A stretch of DNA of 64,000 bases. Source: JAUIET01 sp964352475 (GTDB lineage Bacteria > Pseudomonadota > Gammaproteobacteria > Pseudomonadales > JAUIET01). The stretch covers positions 1-64,000 of the forward strand of contig CAYGSL010000015.1 of assembly GCA_964352475.1 (NCBI GenBank), read 5' to 3'. The position numbers and the translations under genes are program-made. The notes under the pieces are model-generated. The model did no database searches, was not told the origin of the DNA, and saw nothing but the letters and a program-made list of their open reading frames with translations. Below are positions 42,519 to 51,696 of the stretch, piece by piece; position 1 is the first letter of the stretch; the number at the start of each line of letters is the position of its first letter.

Positions 42519-45500
42519 TGTGGCGCTCTCCTTTCGGATCATAGAATACCGAGCTGACAATCTCGGCTTTGATCATCTCACCATCAGCCTGCGGGCTGTA
42601 AACGGTTTCACCCATGCGGTCCAAACCGCCTTTCACAACCGCGAGTGCAATTGAATGGCCAAGAACTGCGCTGTAGTAACTCGACGTTACGTGCCCTTGC
42701 ATCGCCATTGGAATAGGCTCGTTCGGGTCATTAACAAGCTGCGCGCCTTCCTGCAGCACGGTTTTGGGGTATTGGGTTTTCAAGCCCACCAGTTGTTTGC
42801 GATTTGCGCGCACAGTATCGCTACGATCAAGCGAGCGCTTACCCAGGAAGCTGAAAGTTTTGTTCTTGCCAACAATCCAGTCCATATTCATGTCTTGCGG
42901 GGTCATTGAACCGTCAGTGTCTTGACCAACAATAATGAAGCCCTTCTCAGCACGCAGAACGTGCATGGTTTCTGTGCCATAAGGTGTGATACCAAACTCT
43001 TCACCCGCTGCGATTAACTGTTCCCACATGTAGTGACCGTAGTGGGCTGGCACATTCACTTCATACGACAACTCACCGGTAAAACTGATTCGAAACACGC
43101 GGGCTTTAAGGCCGGCCACCGTACCATCGCGCCAATCCATAAACGCAAACGCGTCTTTGGAGAAATCAATGTCGTCGCACAATTTCTCCATGACTTTTCG
43201 GGCATTGGGTCCAGTCACAGTGGCCGTAGACCAATGGTCGGTCACTGATGTGAAATACACCTCTAACTCTGGCCATTCAGTTTGTTGCCACAACTCCAAC
43301 CAAGACAAAACGCCCGCTGCGCCACCGGTAGTGGTGAACATAAGGTAGTGGTTTTCGCCAAGACAAGCAGTGACACCATCGTCAAAGATCATTCCGTCTT
43401 CGTGCAACATCACACCGTAGCGGCACTTGCCTGGCGCCAGTTTCAAATAGGAGTTGGTGTAAATTCGCGTGATAAATTCAGCGGCGTCTGGCCCCTGAAT
43501 ATCGATCTTGCCCAGCGTTGATGCATCCAGTATGCCAACGCTGTTGCGAACCGCCAGACACTCGCGGTTGACCGCCTCATGCATAGTCTCGCCCGCTTTA
43601 GGGAAATACCAGGGCCGCTTCCATTGCCCTACGTTTTCCCACTCGGCGCCGTGCGCCTCATGCCAGCGATGGGCTGCTGTACAACGCACAGGGTCTAACA
43701 ACTCCCCAATATCTCGTCCTGCGATCGCGCCATAGGTAGTAGGTGTGTACGATGGCCGAAAGACCGTAGTACCGGTTTCAGCAATGCTTTGACCAAGGGT
43801 GTTGGCAAGAATCGCCAACCCGTTTATGTTACCCAGTTTGCCCTGATCGGTACCAAAACCCATGGCCGTATAGCGCTTGGTGTGTTCAACCGAACGATAA
43901 CCTTCACGCGCGGCGAGCTCTATCGATGCAGCGGTCACATCCAGTTGATAGTCAACGAATTGCTTGGGTGCTCGGCTGACGGGCTTTTTGTGCGGCGCTA
44001 AAAACAACGCTTGTTGGGCCTGGGTGGTGGGCTCTTCTAACTCAGGAGAAGCAGATAATTCAACGCCATCAGTGGATAAGCCAGCCGCACCAGCTGCCTT
44101 CAATCCCGCTTCTGCACCGTCTTGCAGGCAAGCCCGCAAATCAAACAATCCCTTACAGGAACCCGTAGACAAATAAGATGCCTCAGATTGACCCGGTACA
44201 AAGCCAACCACATCCTCATTCCACACGGGTTTTGCGCCTGTGTGTGAACTCAAATGAACAACCGGACTCCAACCTCCAGAACTTGCGACCACATCACACG
44301 GAATCTTTTTCTCGCTTCCCGTAACTGCGGTGGCGTCCGCATTGATTGGCGCAATCTTTACGGCTTTTACTCGTCTGGAACCAATCACTTCAGTGACCGC
44401 GTGCCCTTTCAGCACTTTGATACCCAGGGAAGTAGCAGCAGCCACCGCATCACCTGAAGCATCAGCGCGGCTATCCACAATGCTCACCACTTGCCGACCG
44501 GCTTTGTGCCAATCTATCGCGGTTTGATAGGCACCATCATTGCTTGTGAACAACACCAGACGTTTGCCTGGTACAACGCCATAACGATTTACATAGGTAG
44601 CAAGCGCGGAAGACAACATAACGCCTGGCACATCATTGTTGCCAAACACGATTGGCCGCTCAATCGCACCAGTTGCCAGTACAACCTGGCGCGCTCTTAC
44701 GCGGTGCAGTCTTTGCCTGGCACTGCCAGCGTTGCTTAAGCCAAGATGATCTGAACGTCGCTCCAGAACAGCCAGGAAATTGTGATCGTAGTAGCCAAAT
44801 ACTGTACTTCTCGGCAGCAGTGTTACCAGGGAGCTTGCGCTCAATTCCGCCAGTGCCTGATCAACCCACTCTGAGGCAGGGGCAGAGTTCAATTCTGTCC
44901 GGGTAGACAGCAAACTGCCACCCATCTCAGCCTGCTCATCGGCCAAAATCACGCGCGCTCCAGCACGTGATGCTGACAGCGCCGCTTGCAAGCCCGCTGG
45001 CCCGGCGCCAACCACCAACACATCACAATGCTGGTTAATCTTGTCATACACGTCGGGATCTTTACCGTCTGGCGCCCAACCCAAACCCGCGGCCTTGCGA
45101 ATAATGTGCTCGTAGCTCATCCATAAACGCTTGGGCCACATAAACGTCTTGTAGTAAAAACCCGGTGGCATAAAACGCGCGAACCAATCTGTTACCGCCA
45201 TCAGATCATTGTTCACGCTAGGCCAGCCGCCCACACTGTGCGCTTCAAGCCCCTCGTATATTTCAACCTGAGTAGCGCGCAAATTGGGCACCGAGCTGGC
45301 ACCATGGCCCAACTGAACAATCGCATTGGGCTCTTCGGCACCTGCGGCCACAATACCGCGTGGGCGACCGTATTTAAAACTGCGGCCCACTATGGAGACG
45401 CCATTGGCCAGAAGAGCAGACGCTAAAGAGTCGCCCTGATACCCCAGCATTGCTCGCCCATCAAAGCTGAAATAAACAGGTTTGCTGCGATCAATTCGAC

Positions 45501-45528
45501 CACCGGATTCCAATCGGTTTATTTGCAT
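42511..45528 (-). CDS. soxA: sarcosine oxidase alpha subunit
   Basis: The 1005-residue alpha subunit carries NAD and the folate site, where formaldehyde from sarcosine is trapped as methylene-tetrahydrofolate. An N-terminal ferredoxin-like domain (RIDRSKPVYFSFDGR) comes first. A Rossmann domain with VVGAGPAGLQAALSASRAGA follows at residues 172-191. The C-terminal third is a GcvT-like aminomethyltransferase domain (from about residue 620, EPVRCTAAHRWHEAHGAEW in form). Length is normal. The start shares one base with the soxD stop (TAATG) and the end overlaps soxG by 8 bases, so subunits are made together. Confidence 0.95.
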   Translation of the reverse strand: MQINRLESGGRIDRSKPVYFSFDGRAMLGYQGDSLASALLANGVSIVGRSFKYGRPRGIVAAGAEEPNAIVQLGHGASSVPNLRATQVEIYEGLEAHSVGGWPSVNNDLMAVTDWFARFMPPGFYYKTFMWPKRLWMSYEHIIRKAAGLGWAPDGKDPDVYDKINQHCDVLVVGAGPAGLQAALSASRAGARVILADEQAEMGGSLLSTRTELNSAPASEWVDQALAELSASSLVTLLPRSTVFGYYDHNFLAVLERRSDHLGLSNAGSARQRLHRVRARQVVLATGAIERPIVFGNNDVPGVMLSSALATYVNRYGVVPGKRLVLFTSNDGAYQTAIDWHKAGRQVVSIVDSRADASGDAVAAATSLGIKVLKGHAVTEVIGSRRVKAVKIAPINADATAVTGSEKKIPCDVVASSGGWSPVVHLSSHTGAKPVWNEDVVGFVPGQSEASYLSTGSCKGLFDLRACLQDGAEAGLKAAGAAGLSTDGVELSASPELEEPTTQAQQALFLAPHKKPVSRAPKQFVDYQLDVTAASIELAAREGYRSVEHTKRYTAMGFGTDQGKLGNINGLAILANTLGQSIAETGTTVFRPSYTPTTYGAIAGRDIGELLDPVRCTAAHRWHEAHGAEWENVGQWKRPWYFPKAGETMHEAVNRECLAVRNSVGILDASTLGKIDIQGPDAAEFITRIYTNSYLKLAPGKCRYGVMLHEDGMIFDDGVTACLGENHYLMFTTTGGAAGVLSWLELWQQTEWPELEVYFTSVTDHWSTATVTGPNARKVMEKLCDDIDFSKDAFAFMDWRDGTVAGLKARVFRISFTGELSYEVNVPAHYGHYMWEQLIAAGEEFGITPYGTETMHVLRAEKGFIIVGQDTDGSMTPQDMNMDWIVGKNKTFSFLGKRSLDRSDTVRANRKQLVGLKTQYPKTVLQEGAQLVNDPNEPIPMAMQGHVTSSYYSAVLGHSIALAVVKGGLDRMGETVYSPQADGEMIKAEIVSSVFYDPKGERHND

Positions 45529-45818
45529 TAGCTAGCACCCTCGGCGGTCGCTGCTTGTTCGCCGATACGATACGTTTCTAAAATCTCATAGCTCACGGTA
45601 TGTCTCGACACATTGAAGTACTTCCTGCAACCAGCAGTGTGCTGCCACATTTCATGATGAAGCCCTCGCGGGTTCTTACGAAAAAACAGGTAATCGCCCC
45701 ACTCAGCGTCGCTCAGGCTTTCTGGCGCCTTAGGTCGCTCAATATGCGCCTCGCCTTGATAACTGAATTCGTCTTCGTCACGCGTTTCTTCGCAGTACGG
45801 GCAATGAATCAATAACAT
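45528..45818 (-). CDS. soxD: sarcosine oxidase delta subunit
   Basis: The 96-residue delta subunit contributes a zinc site to the tetramer. The N-terminus IHCPYCEETRDEDEF holds the CxxC pair, and the later HTAGCRKYF provides histidine and cysteine candidates. The order beta, delta, alpha, gamma is the canonical one. The stop overlaps the soxA start by one base; soxB ends 26 bases upstream. Confidence 0.93.
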   Translation of the reverse strand: MLLIHCPYCEETRDEDEFSYQGEAHIERPKAPESLSDAEWGDYLFFRKNPRGLHHEMWQHTAGCRKYFNVSRHTVSYEILETYRIGEQAATAEGAS

Positions 45819-45844
45819 CTGGGGTGTCTCTGAAGAATTCTTCT

Positions 45845-47095
45845 TTAATGCGCTACGCCGGCGGCGCCGTGTTCATCAATCAACGCCCCGCTATGGAAGC
45901 GATCGATAGTGAAAGGGGCCGCGAGCGGATGAGGATGATCTTTTGCAACAGTATCGGCAAATACGTAACCAGATCCAGGCGTGGCTTTGAATCCACCGGT
46001 TCCCCAACCACAGTTGAAATACAAGCCTTCTATGTTGGTTTTACTGATGATTGGGCACGCATCCGGGCAGGTATCCACAATTCCACCCCATTGTCGATTC
46101 ATACGTACTCGACTAAACGAAGGAAACAATTCACAGATAGCCTGCAGCGTATGCTCAACGACATTGAACGACCCACGCTGACCATAACCGTTATAACGAT
46201 CGATACCGGCGCCAATCACAAGGTCGCCTTTGTCCGACTGACTGATGTAGCCATGAACAGCGTTAGACATCACGACCGTATCAAGGCAAGGCTTTAATGG
46301 TTCTGACACCAGTGCTTGCAGCGGGTGAGATTCCAGAGGCAGCCGCAAACCGGCCATTGCCGCCAATACACTTGAATTACCTGCCACAACACAAGCCACC
46401 TTGTCAGCGCCGATGAACCCTTCACTGGTCTCAACGCCTTGCACCTTGCCCGATGCTCTGCGGATGCCCGTCACTTCTGTTTGCTGGATCAGGTCAACCC
46501 CCAAAGCATCGGCCGCGCGAGCGTAACCCCAGGCCACCGCGTCATGCCGTGCAGTACCACCGCGAGGTTGCCAGGACGCACCCAGTATCGGGTAACGTGC
46601 CGAGGCCGAACAATCCAGTAAAGGCACTTTGGCGTTCACTTCTTCGGTATTGAGTACCACACCATCTACGCCGTTCAGGCGATTGGCATTTACCCGGCGT
46701 TGAATGTCGCGCATGTCTTGCAAGCTGTGACCCAGGTTCAGAACACCACGCTGACTGAACATCACGTTGAAGTTAAGCTCCTGACTCAGGCCTTCCCACA
46801 GATTCAAAGCCAGGTTGTATAAATGCGCTGCCTCATCCCAAAGATAATTCGATCGAATGATGGTGGTGTTCCTACCGGTGTTGCCACCACCCAGGTAGCC
46901 TTTTTCAAGCACCGCTACATTGGTAATGCCATGCTCTTTGGCGAGGTAGTAAGCCGTTGCCAGGCCGTGCCCGCCGCCACCGACAATAATCACATCGTAG
47001 TGCTGCTTTGGACTGGGCGAGCGCCAGGCTTGTTGCCAGTTTTCATGGTGTTGGGCGGCGTGTTTAGCCAGCCCAAAAGCGGAGTATTTGTCCAT
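45845..47095 (-). CDS. soxB: sarcosine oxidase beta subunit
   Basis: SoxB is the flavin subunit that oxidises sarcosine to glycine. The FAD-binding Rossmann motif DVIIVGGGGHGLATAYYL is near residues 34-51. The segment GGTARHDAVAWGYARAA contains the histidine that I believe carries covalent FMN in characterised enzymes. The C-terminal NCGWGTGGFKATPGSG is typical. It has 416 residues, as usual. It is the first structural gene of soxBDAG; a 116-base spacer separates it from the regulator gene upstream and should hold its promoter. Confidence 0.94.
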   Translation of the reverse strand: MDKYSAFGLAKHAAQHHENWQQAWRSPSPKQHYDVIIVGGGGHGLATAYYLAKEHGITNVAVLEKGYLGGGNTGRNTTIIRSNYLWDEAAHLYNLALNLWEGLSQELNFNVMFSQRGVLNLGHSLQDMRDIQRRVNANRLNGVDGVVLNTEEVNAKVPLLDCSASARYPILGASWQPRGGTARHDAVAWGYARAADALGVDLIQQTEVTGIRRASGKVQGVETSEGFIGADKVACVVAGNSSVLAAMAGLRLPLESHPLQALVSEPLKPCLDTVVMSNAVHGYISQSDKGDLVIGAGIDRYNGYGQRGSFNVVEHTLQAICELFPSFSRVRMNRQWGGIVDTCPDACPIISKTNIEGLYFNCGWGTGGFKATPGSGYVFADTVAKDHPHPLAAPFTIDRFHSGALIDEHGAAGVAH

Positions 47096-47211
47096 ACGGA
47101 GGTATCAGATAGTGCGTTGGCGCAAGCGCGCAATTGTACTGGTATAACTGAGGTTTCAATCCCGCTTACGCGACCAACGCTTATGACACAGCGGCATGCC
47201 AAGCGGTGGGC

Positions 47212-48189
47212 TCAGGAGGCTGCTCTTCGTTCGTCTCTGGGCGGTTTTCCATACAGTTCACTATAACATTTGCTGAAATGGGGAGCCGTAGAAAAGCCAC
47301 AACTGATCGCCACGTCAATCACTGGCATACCGGTCTGCAATAGCAACAACCTGGCGCGGTGCAGGCGTAACTCCAGGTAGTATCTGGAAGGCGCGCAGTG
47401 CAGGTATTTGTGGAACAGGCGTTCAAGCTGCCGGCGCGAGATGTTGACGTATTCTGCGACCTCATCAAGACTCAATGGCTCTTCAATGTTGGCTTCCATC
47501 AGCGCCACCGCATCAATCAGCTTGGGCTGGCTAGCACCAATCAAATGCTGCAAGGGAACCCTCTGTGCGTCACGCTCGGTTCGGACTCGCTCGTACATCA
47601 GCAATTCGCTGACTTTTTGCACCAGCTTGTTGCCGTGCATCGCGGAGATGATGTTCAACATCAAGTCCATGGAACTGACGCCACCTGAGCAGCTGTAACG
47701 ATCTCTGTCGATCACAAACAATCTGGAGGTTACCTGTAAATCAGGAAACTTCTCCTGCATGCCTACCATATTTTCCCAATGTACAGTGCAGCGGTAGCCC
47801 TCAAGCAGGCCAGCGGTAGCGAGCGCATAAGACCCAGTACAAAGACCACCCAACGGTATTTGACGTTTAGCAGTGGCACGCAGGGTTTCCACTAGAGGCT
47901 CATCGCAATGGCGCTCTATGCGCTCGCCTCCACACACCATCAGGCAATCCAGAGCTGCGATCAACTCGCGACCACCGTCCGGTTTGAGCTCGAGAAAATC
48001 ACTGGAGAAAACAGGGTTACCGTCAAGCGTTAGAACAGACCAGCGAAACAACTCCTGGCCGCTCTCACGATTGGCTGCGCGCAGCACGGCAATCGCGTTT
48101 GCCAGGGTGATCATTGTGTATTCCGCTACCATAAGAAAACCAATGTGCATTGGCTTTGGCGCGGAATCTGACGTGGCCGATGCTGGCAC
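47212..48189 (-). CDS. GlxA-type AraC-family regulator, GbdR-like
   Basis: The 325-residue protein has a DJ-1/PfpI-like amidotransferase domain (about residues 10-175; note VCGGERIE and GGLCTGSYALATAGLL) and a C-terminal AraC HTH (about 225-320; SLDEVAEYVNISRRQLERLF). This is the build of GbdR and CdhR, which activate glycine betaine and carnitine catabolism. The position beside sox genes supports a role as activator of betaine/dimethylglycine breakdown; the effector is inferred. The start is GTG at 48189, with AGGAG 7 bases before it, which is stronger than any ATG nearby. Confidence 0.85.
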   Translation of the reverse strand: MPASATSDSAPKPMHIGFLMVAEYTMITLANAIAVLRAANRESGQELFRWSVLTLDGNPVFSSDFLELKPDGGRELIAALDCLMVCGGERIERHCDEPLVETLRATAKRQIPLGGLCTGSYALATAGLLEGYRCTVHWENMVGMQEKFPDLQVTSRLFVIDRDRYSCSGGVSSMDLMLNIISAMHGNKLVQKVSELLMYERVRTERDAQRVPLQHLIGASQPKLIDAVALMEANIEEPLSLDEVAEYVNISRRQLERLFHKYLHCAPSRYYLELRLHRARLLLLQTGMPVIDVAISCGFSTAPHFSKCYSELYGKPPRDERRAAS

Positions 48190-48261
48190 GTGGTTCTCCT
48201 CTGAATGGGTGGCTAGTTCTTTTTACGCTTAGGCCACTCACTCGGATTATATCCGAAGTTT

Positions 48262-49023
48262 TCAGGCGCCGGCACCTGCTCTTGAGCGTTCAGAGCTCGG
48301 AACCAGCACATTTAATGCAATGTTCTGCAATTGCTCCCATAGGGACGACTGGATGCGAATGCCATCGGCAAATGACAATTCCAGTTGGCGCTGAATCTCT
48401 GTGGCCGAAATCACCTTGTTTTCAACACCTTGCGCATGAATTCGCTGCCAATGGGGCAATAATCGAGCAAAATCCGGCGCGGCTATCAGTTTTAAGCATC
48501 CGGAAGATGAGTTTTTCTCACTCTTCAAACGCTCTATGTATTGATCTGCTGCTCCATCGGGTGATGCCAAATAAGCACAGCATTTATCGGAACTGTGATC
48601 CGACCAGTAGGCCAGCATTGGCGTGCCAGAGGCAGCATTTGACTGTAAGGCGTGTAATATCAGCAAGCGGTCATGACACGACTCAACGCTAACAAAAGCA
48701 CAGTTATCTTCTTGTTTCGCATAAGCCGCCGCAAGATCTGCAAACACACTGCCATAGCAGGCGGCACTGCAGTAGTTGCCATCTATTGTCAGCCAATCAT
48801 TATGTTCAGTTAAGCCTGGCGCTGGCGTGGGTCTCTCACTCTGCAAGCGCTCAAGCATTTTCGGCAAGCTTTCAAGCGCTGGAAACCCGCGGCTTTGGGC
48901 AGCAACAATCGCATGCGCAGCATCTTCTTGCGCGCTTTGATCACAGCCAATAGCTTCAAATACACGTTTTAGTAAGGCGGTCAGCTCATTGCTGGAAACC
49001 TTCAAGTATTCAACCTGCTGCAC
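48262..49023 (-). CDS. DUF3726-like protein of the betaine catabolic locus
   Basis: The 253-residue protein starts with LKVSSNELTALLKRVFEAIG and continues SAQEDAAHAIVAAQSRGFPALESLPKMLERL, which matches my memory of DUF3726, found near dimethylglycine and choline genes. Function is unknown. The N-terminus also loosely resembles the YlbC-type malate/lactate dehydrogenase family, but no NAD site is visible. Its start lies 14 bases inside the 568-residue neighbour, so the two are probably coupled. Confidence 0.6.
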   Translation of the reverse strand: MQQVEYLKVSSNELTALLKRVFEAIGCDQSAQEDAAHAIVAAQSRGFPALESLPKMLERLQSERPTPAPGLTEHNDWLTIDGNYCSAACYGSVFADLAAAYAKQEDNCAFVSVESCHDRLLILHALQSNAASGTPMLAYWSDHSSDKCCAYLASPDGAADQYIERLKSEKNSSSGCLKLIAAPDFARLLPHWQRIHAQGVENKVISATEIQRQLELSFADGIRIQSSLWEQLQNIALNVLVPSSERSRAGAGA

Positions 49024-50716
49024 TGGGCGCTACCGGGAAATACCAATCGTCTGCATACGGCTTGCCAATTTCTTTTAGTAATGGCGCACCTTGATACATA
49101 GTATTGCGAAGCCAAAGGCGAGAGCGTGGGTCAAACTTACTCACACCAAAAAACGCTAGTTTACAGCGCAATAAATGAATAGGCATCAGGTCCTTATGCA
49201 GAACATTGGCATGAATGTCACCATAGCGGTGACTACCCATGGTCAACACCCTACGCAACACACTTCGCAACTCTGGCTTGGCCAATAAAAACTCGGCAAG
49301 TACAGGCTCTTTATCTGAAGGAGGCAGAGAATCGCACCAACCCACCAGGGCTTGGTGAGCTTGTTGCACCGTAAGCGCAATTCCCAATGGCATTTGCAAT
49401 TCTTCACCGTCGTCTTCACCACGAACACCCAGGCGGGGCTCAGACTTCTCCTCAGAGCGATACCAAAACAGATAGCGTTCATCGGTCTGGTCAAAATCAG
49501 TGCTCAAAGCCCATTGATAGTGTTGCTCAATCAGCTCAATCGCCTTGCGCACAGGCATGCTTGAATCCAGGCGATAGTCCTCCAACACCGTCATATCGTC
49601 GGCCAGTGGGTCGACAATTTCAGGGTATAACTCAAATAAAAGAGAACAGAGCAATTCTTGCGCATCCAGGCCTAACTGATCATTAATCAGTTCAATCAGT
49701 TCTGACCAGTTGTTAAATTGCAACACTTGCTCACTCAACAGGTTTAGCAATCTTTTCAGATCAACAGCAAGCGCCTTGTTTTTACTGGCCTGCCATTCAT
49801 CGTCAACAAACACTTCAGCAAAATGCTGCTCCGATTGTTTAACCAGGGCAATCAATTGACTGAGTTTTTCAGCGACCGCATTGGGTATGGACAAGATTTG
49901 CGCCAAGGCGGTTTCACGGGCTTCAATCCATTTTGAAATCAGTAGTGGATGGTGTATCAGGTAAGGCGCCATACCCAGGCCGGTAGAATTGCCAATGCCA
50001 AGATAACGGCGCAGCGCATCATCCAGGTCTACTGCCGCAAGCGGCGCACGCGCTTTGGCAATGTGTTGGGCTTGCACTACGCTGAATTCGCGTAGCATGT
50101 AGCAGGTAAACATTTCAGCGGCAAAAGGTGTAGCAAAATCCGGCAGGTTGGCTAGCACTTTCTGCCAATCCGCCAGGCCGAATTTGCCACTGCCGTACAC
50201 CGCGGTAGTGCGGTACAAATAGCCTACCCGGATAAGCTTATCAACACTCGGCTGCTTGCCATTTGCCAGGCAATCCACCACATAATCAAAATTGCGAGCA
50301 CTGCGATTTGCACGCGACAGCACCAGGGCCTTGCTGTCCATACGCCCCGCTTCCTGTTTTGGTACGTTTTCACGCAGAACGCCAAGGTATTCTTCACTGA
50401 CCTCGCCTTCGCACAAGGTCATGGTCAGATCCCATTGCTCTGCAATCACCCGGTCGTTGCGATCGTTAGGTGCCAGGTAGTTTGAGAAAATAACAAAGCT
50501 GTAAACGCCATGCGTGGCCTCGATGCGATAGACAACAGACCCATAACCGTCGGCATCCAGATCAAATACACTGGGCGCTATTTGCCACTGCTCGTTCATT
50601 ACTCGCCGCAGCAAGGTGCGCATAAAGCTGAGTCTACTGGCGTGCAAGCTACCAAGCCTGTCCAGTTGCATCACTTGTTCAGCGGGCCGCCATTGCATGC
50701 TGGTGTTAGCGTTCAT
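49010..50716 (-). CDS. uncharacterised 568-residue protein linked to the DUF3726 and dipeptidase genes
   Basis: I do not recognise this family. The chain is soluble, without signal peptide or membrane helix. Segments that could serve as signatures are GSVVYRIEATHGVYSFVIFSN (residues 59-79), KFGLADWQKVLANLPDFATPF and GNSTGLGMAPYLIHHP. The last third contains HYQWALSTDFDQTDERYLFWYRSEE and MGSHRYGDIHANVLHKDLMP. It overlaps the dipeptidase gene by 4 bases and the DUF3726 gene by 14 bases, so it is a coupled member of the same operon and probably works in the same pathway. Confidence 0.7.
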   Translation of the reverse strand: MNANTSMQWRPAEQVMQLDRLGSLHASRLSFMRTLLRRVMNEQWQIAPSVFDLDADGYGSVVYRIEATHGVYSFVIFSNYLAPNDRNDRVIAEQWDLTMTLCEGEVSEEYLGVLRENVPKQEAGRMDSKALVLSRANRSARNFDYVVDCLANGKQPSVDKLIRVGYLYRTTAVYGSGKFGLADWQKVLANLPDFATPFAAEMFTCYMLREFSVVQAQHIAKARAPLAAVDLDDALRRYLGIGNSTGLGMAPYLIHHPLLISKWIEARETALAQILSIPNAVAEKLSQLIALVKQSEQHFAEVFVDDEWQASKNKALAVDLKRLLNLLSEQVLQFNNWSELIELINDQLGLDAQELLCSLLFELYPEIVDPLADDMTVLEDYRLDSSMPVRKAIELIEQHYQWALSTDFDQTDERYLFWYRSEEKSEPRLGVRGEDDGEELQMPLGIALTVQQAHQALVGWCDSLPPSDKEPVLAEFLLAKPELRSVLRRVLTMGSHRYGDIHANVLHKDLMPIHLLRCKLAFFGVSKFDPRSRLWLRNTMYQGAPLLKEIGKPYADDWYFPVAPSAAG

Positions 50717-51687
50717 GCCGCAATGAATGATTGCTCGAAAAAGCGTTGCCAGTTACCGCCCATCACTTGCTCTACTTCAGACTCAGTAAAGCCTACGTCT
50801 CTGAGACCGGTTGCAAGATTGCCGAAGTGACTGGAATTCTCAAACCAGCCAGGTTGTTTCGGCCAGTCCGCATTGCTAGCAGAACCCTCGCCGTAATCCG
50901 CGGTTGAGGTCCAGCGACCACTGCGCATCCATTCCAGTACCGAATAATCCCATTTCAAACACAAGTCTGAGCCTATACCAATGCGCGCAACACCCATTAA
51001 TTCGGCCGCCTGTGCAATCATTTCGCTGAATTCACGCAGTGTGCAATCGCCACCGTTCTTCAAATGAAATGGATACAAACTGCAACCTAGCATGCCGCCA
51101 GATTCTGCCAATGCCGACAATACCTTATCCGATTTATTACGCAGTGCTGCGTGAAAGAAACTTGGATTGGCGTGCGTAATCGCGATAGGTCGCTCGGATA
51201 TTTCAATAGCCTCCAGTGTGGACAATTCCGCACTATGTGACATATCAATCAGCATGCCAACGCGATTCATCTCTTTTATCGCTTCTCTGCCAAAACGAGT
51301 AATGCCAGAGTCGCGCTGCTCATAACAGCCTGTTGCCAGCAAACTCTGATTGTTATAACTAAGCTGCATGATGCGCACGCCCAGATCATGAAACAGCTGC
51401 ACTTTTTTCAGATCATCCTCTATCGGCGAGCAATTTTGAAAGCCAAAGATAATGCCTACCTTGCCGTCCTGCTGGGCGTTGAGAATATCAGCAGCGCTGT
51501 GCACGGGTTGAATCAAATCACTGTGGGCACGAAAGTGACGCTGCCATTGACCTATGTTTTCAAGCGTTTCCTGAGTGTTTTCCCAATACGCGATAGTGAC
51601 GTGAATAGCATTCAGCCCTGAGTCGCGGGCTTGCTGAAACAGCTCGCGGTCCCAGTTCAGATACTGCAGTGCATCGATCATTAACAT
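50713..51687 (-). CDS. membrane-dipeptidase-like enzyme (peptidase M19)
   Basis: The protein matches the M19/renal dipeptidase family, a TIM-barrel metal hydrolase. Conserved segments include KVGIIFGFQNCSPIEDD, GVRIMQLSYNN, GMLIDMSHSAE and THANPSFF, with a terminal GIGSDLC. Metal ligands appear as the DMSH histidine, the THAN histidine and the GSD aspartate. No signal peptide is seen, so it should be cytosolic. A gene of this kind (PA5396 in Pseudomonas aeruginosa) lies beside the dimethylglycine genes, so the true substrate may be a betaine-derived metabolite rather than a dipeptide. GAGG lies 8 bases before ATG 51687. Confidence 0.82.
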   Translation of the reverse strand: MLMIDALQYLNWDRELFQQARDSGLNAIHVTIAYWENTQETLENIGQWQRHFRAHSDLIQPVHSAADILNAQQDGKVGIIFGFQNCSPIEDDLKKVQLFHDLGVRIMQLSYNNQSLLATGCYEQRDSGITRFGREAIKEMNRVGMLIDMSHSAELSTLEAIEISERPIAITHANPSFFHAALRNKSDKVLSALAESGGMLGCSLYPFHLKNGGDCTLREFSEMIAQAAELMGVARIGIGSDLCLKWDYSVLEWMRSGRWTSTADYGEGSASNADWPKQPGWFENSSHFGNLATGLRDVGFTESEVEQVMGGNWQRFFEQSFIAA

Positions 51688-51696
51688 GACGCTACC

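Noticed and set aside
45824..46297. Plus-strand frame of 157 residues antisense to soxB
   Set aside because: It lies wholly over the well-supported soxB gene and shows no family pattern; it is a shadow frame.
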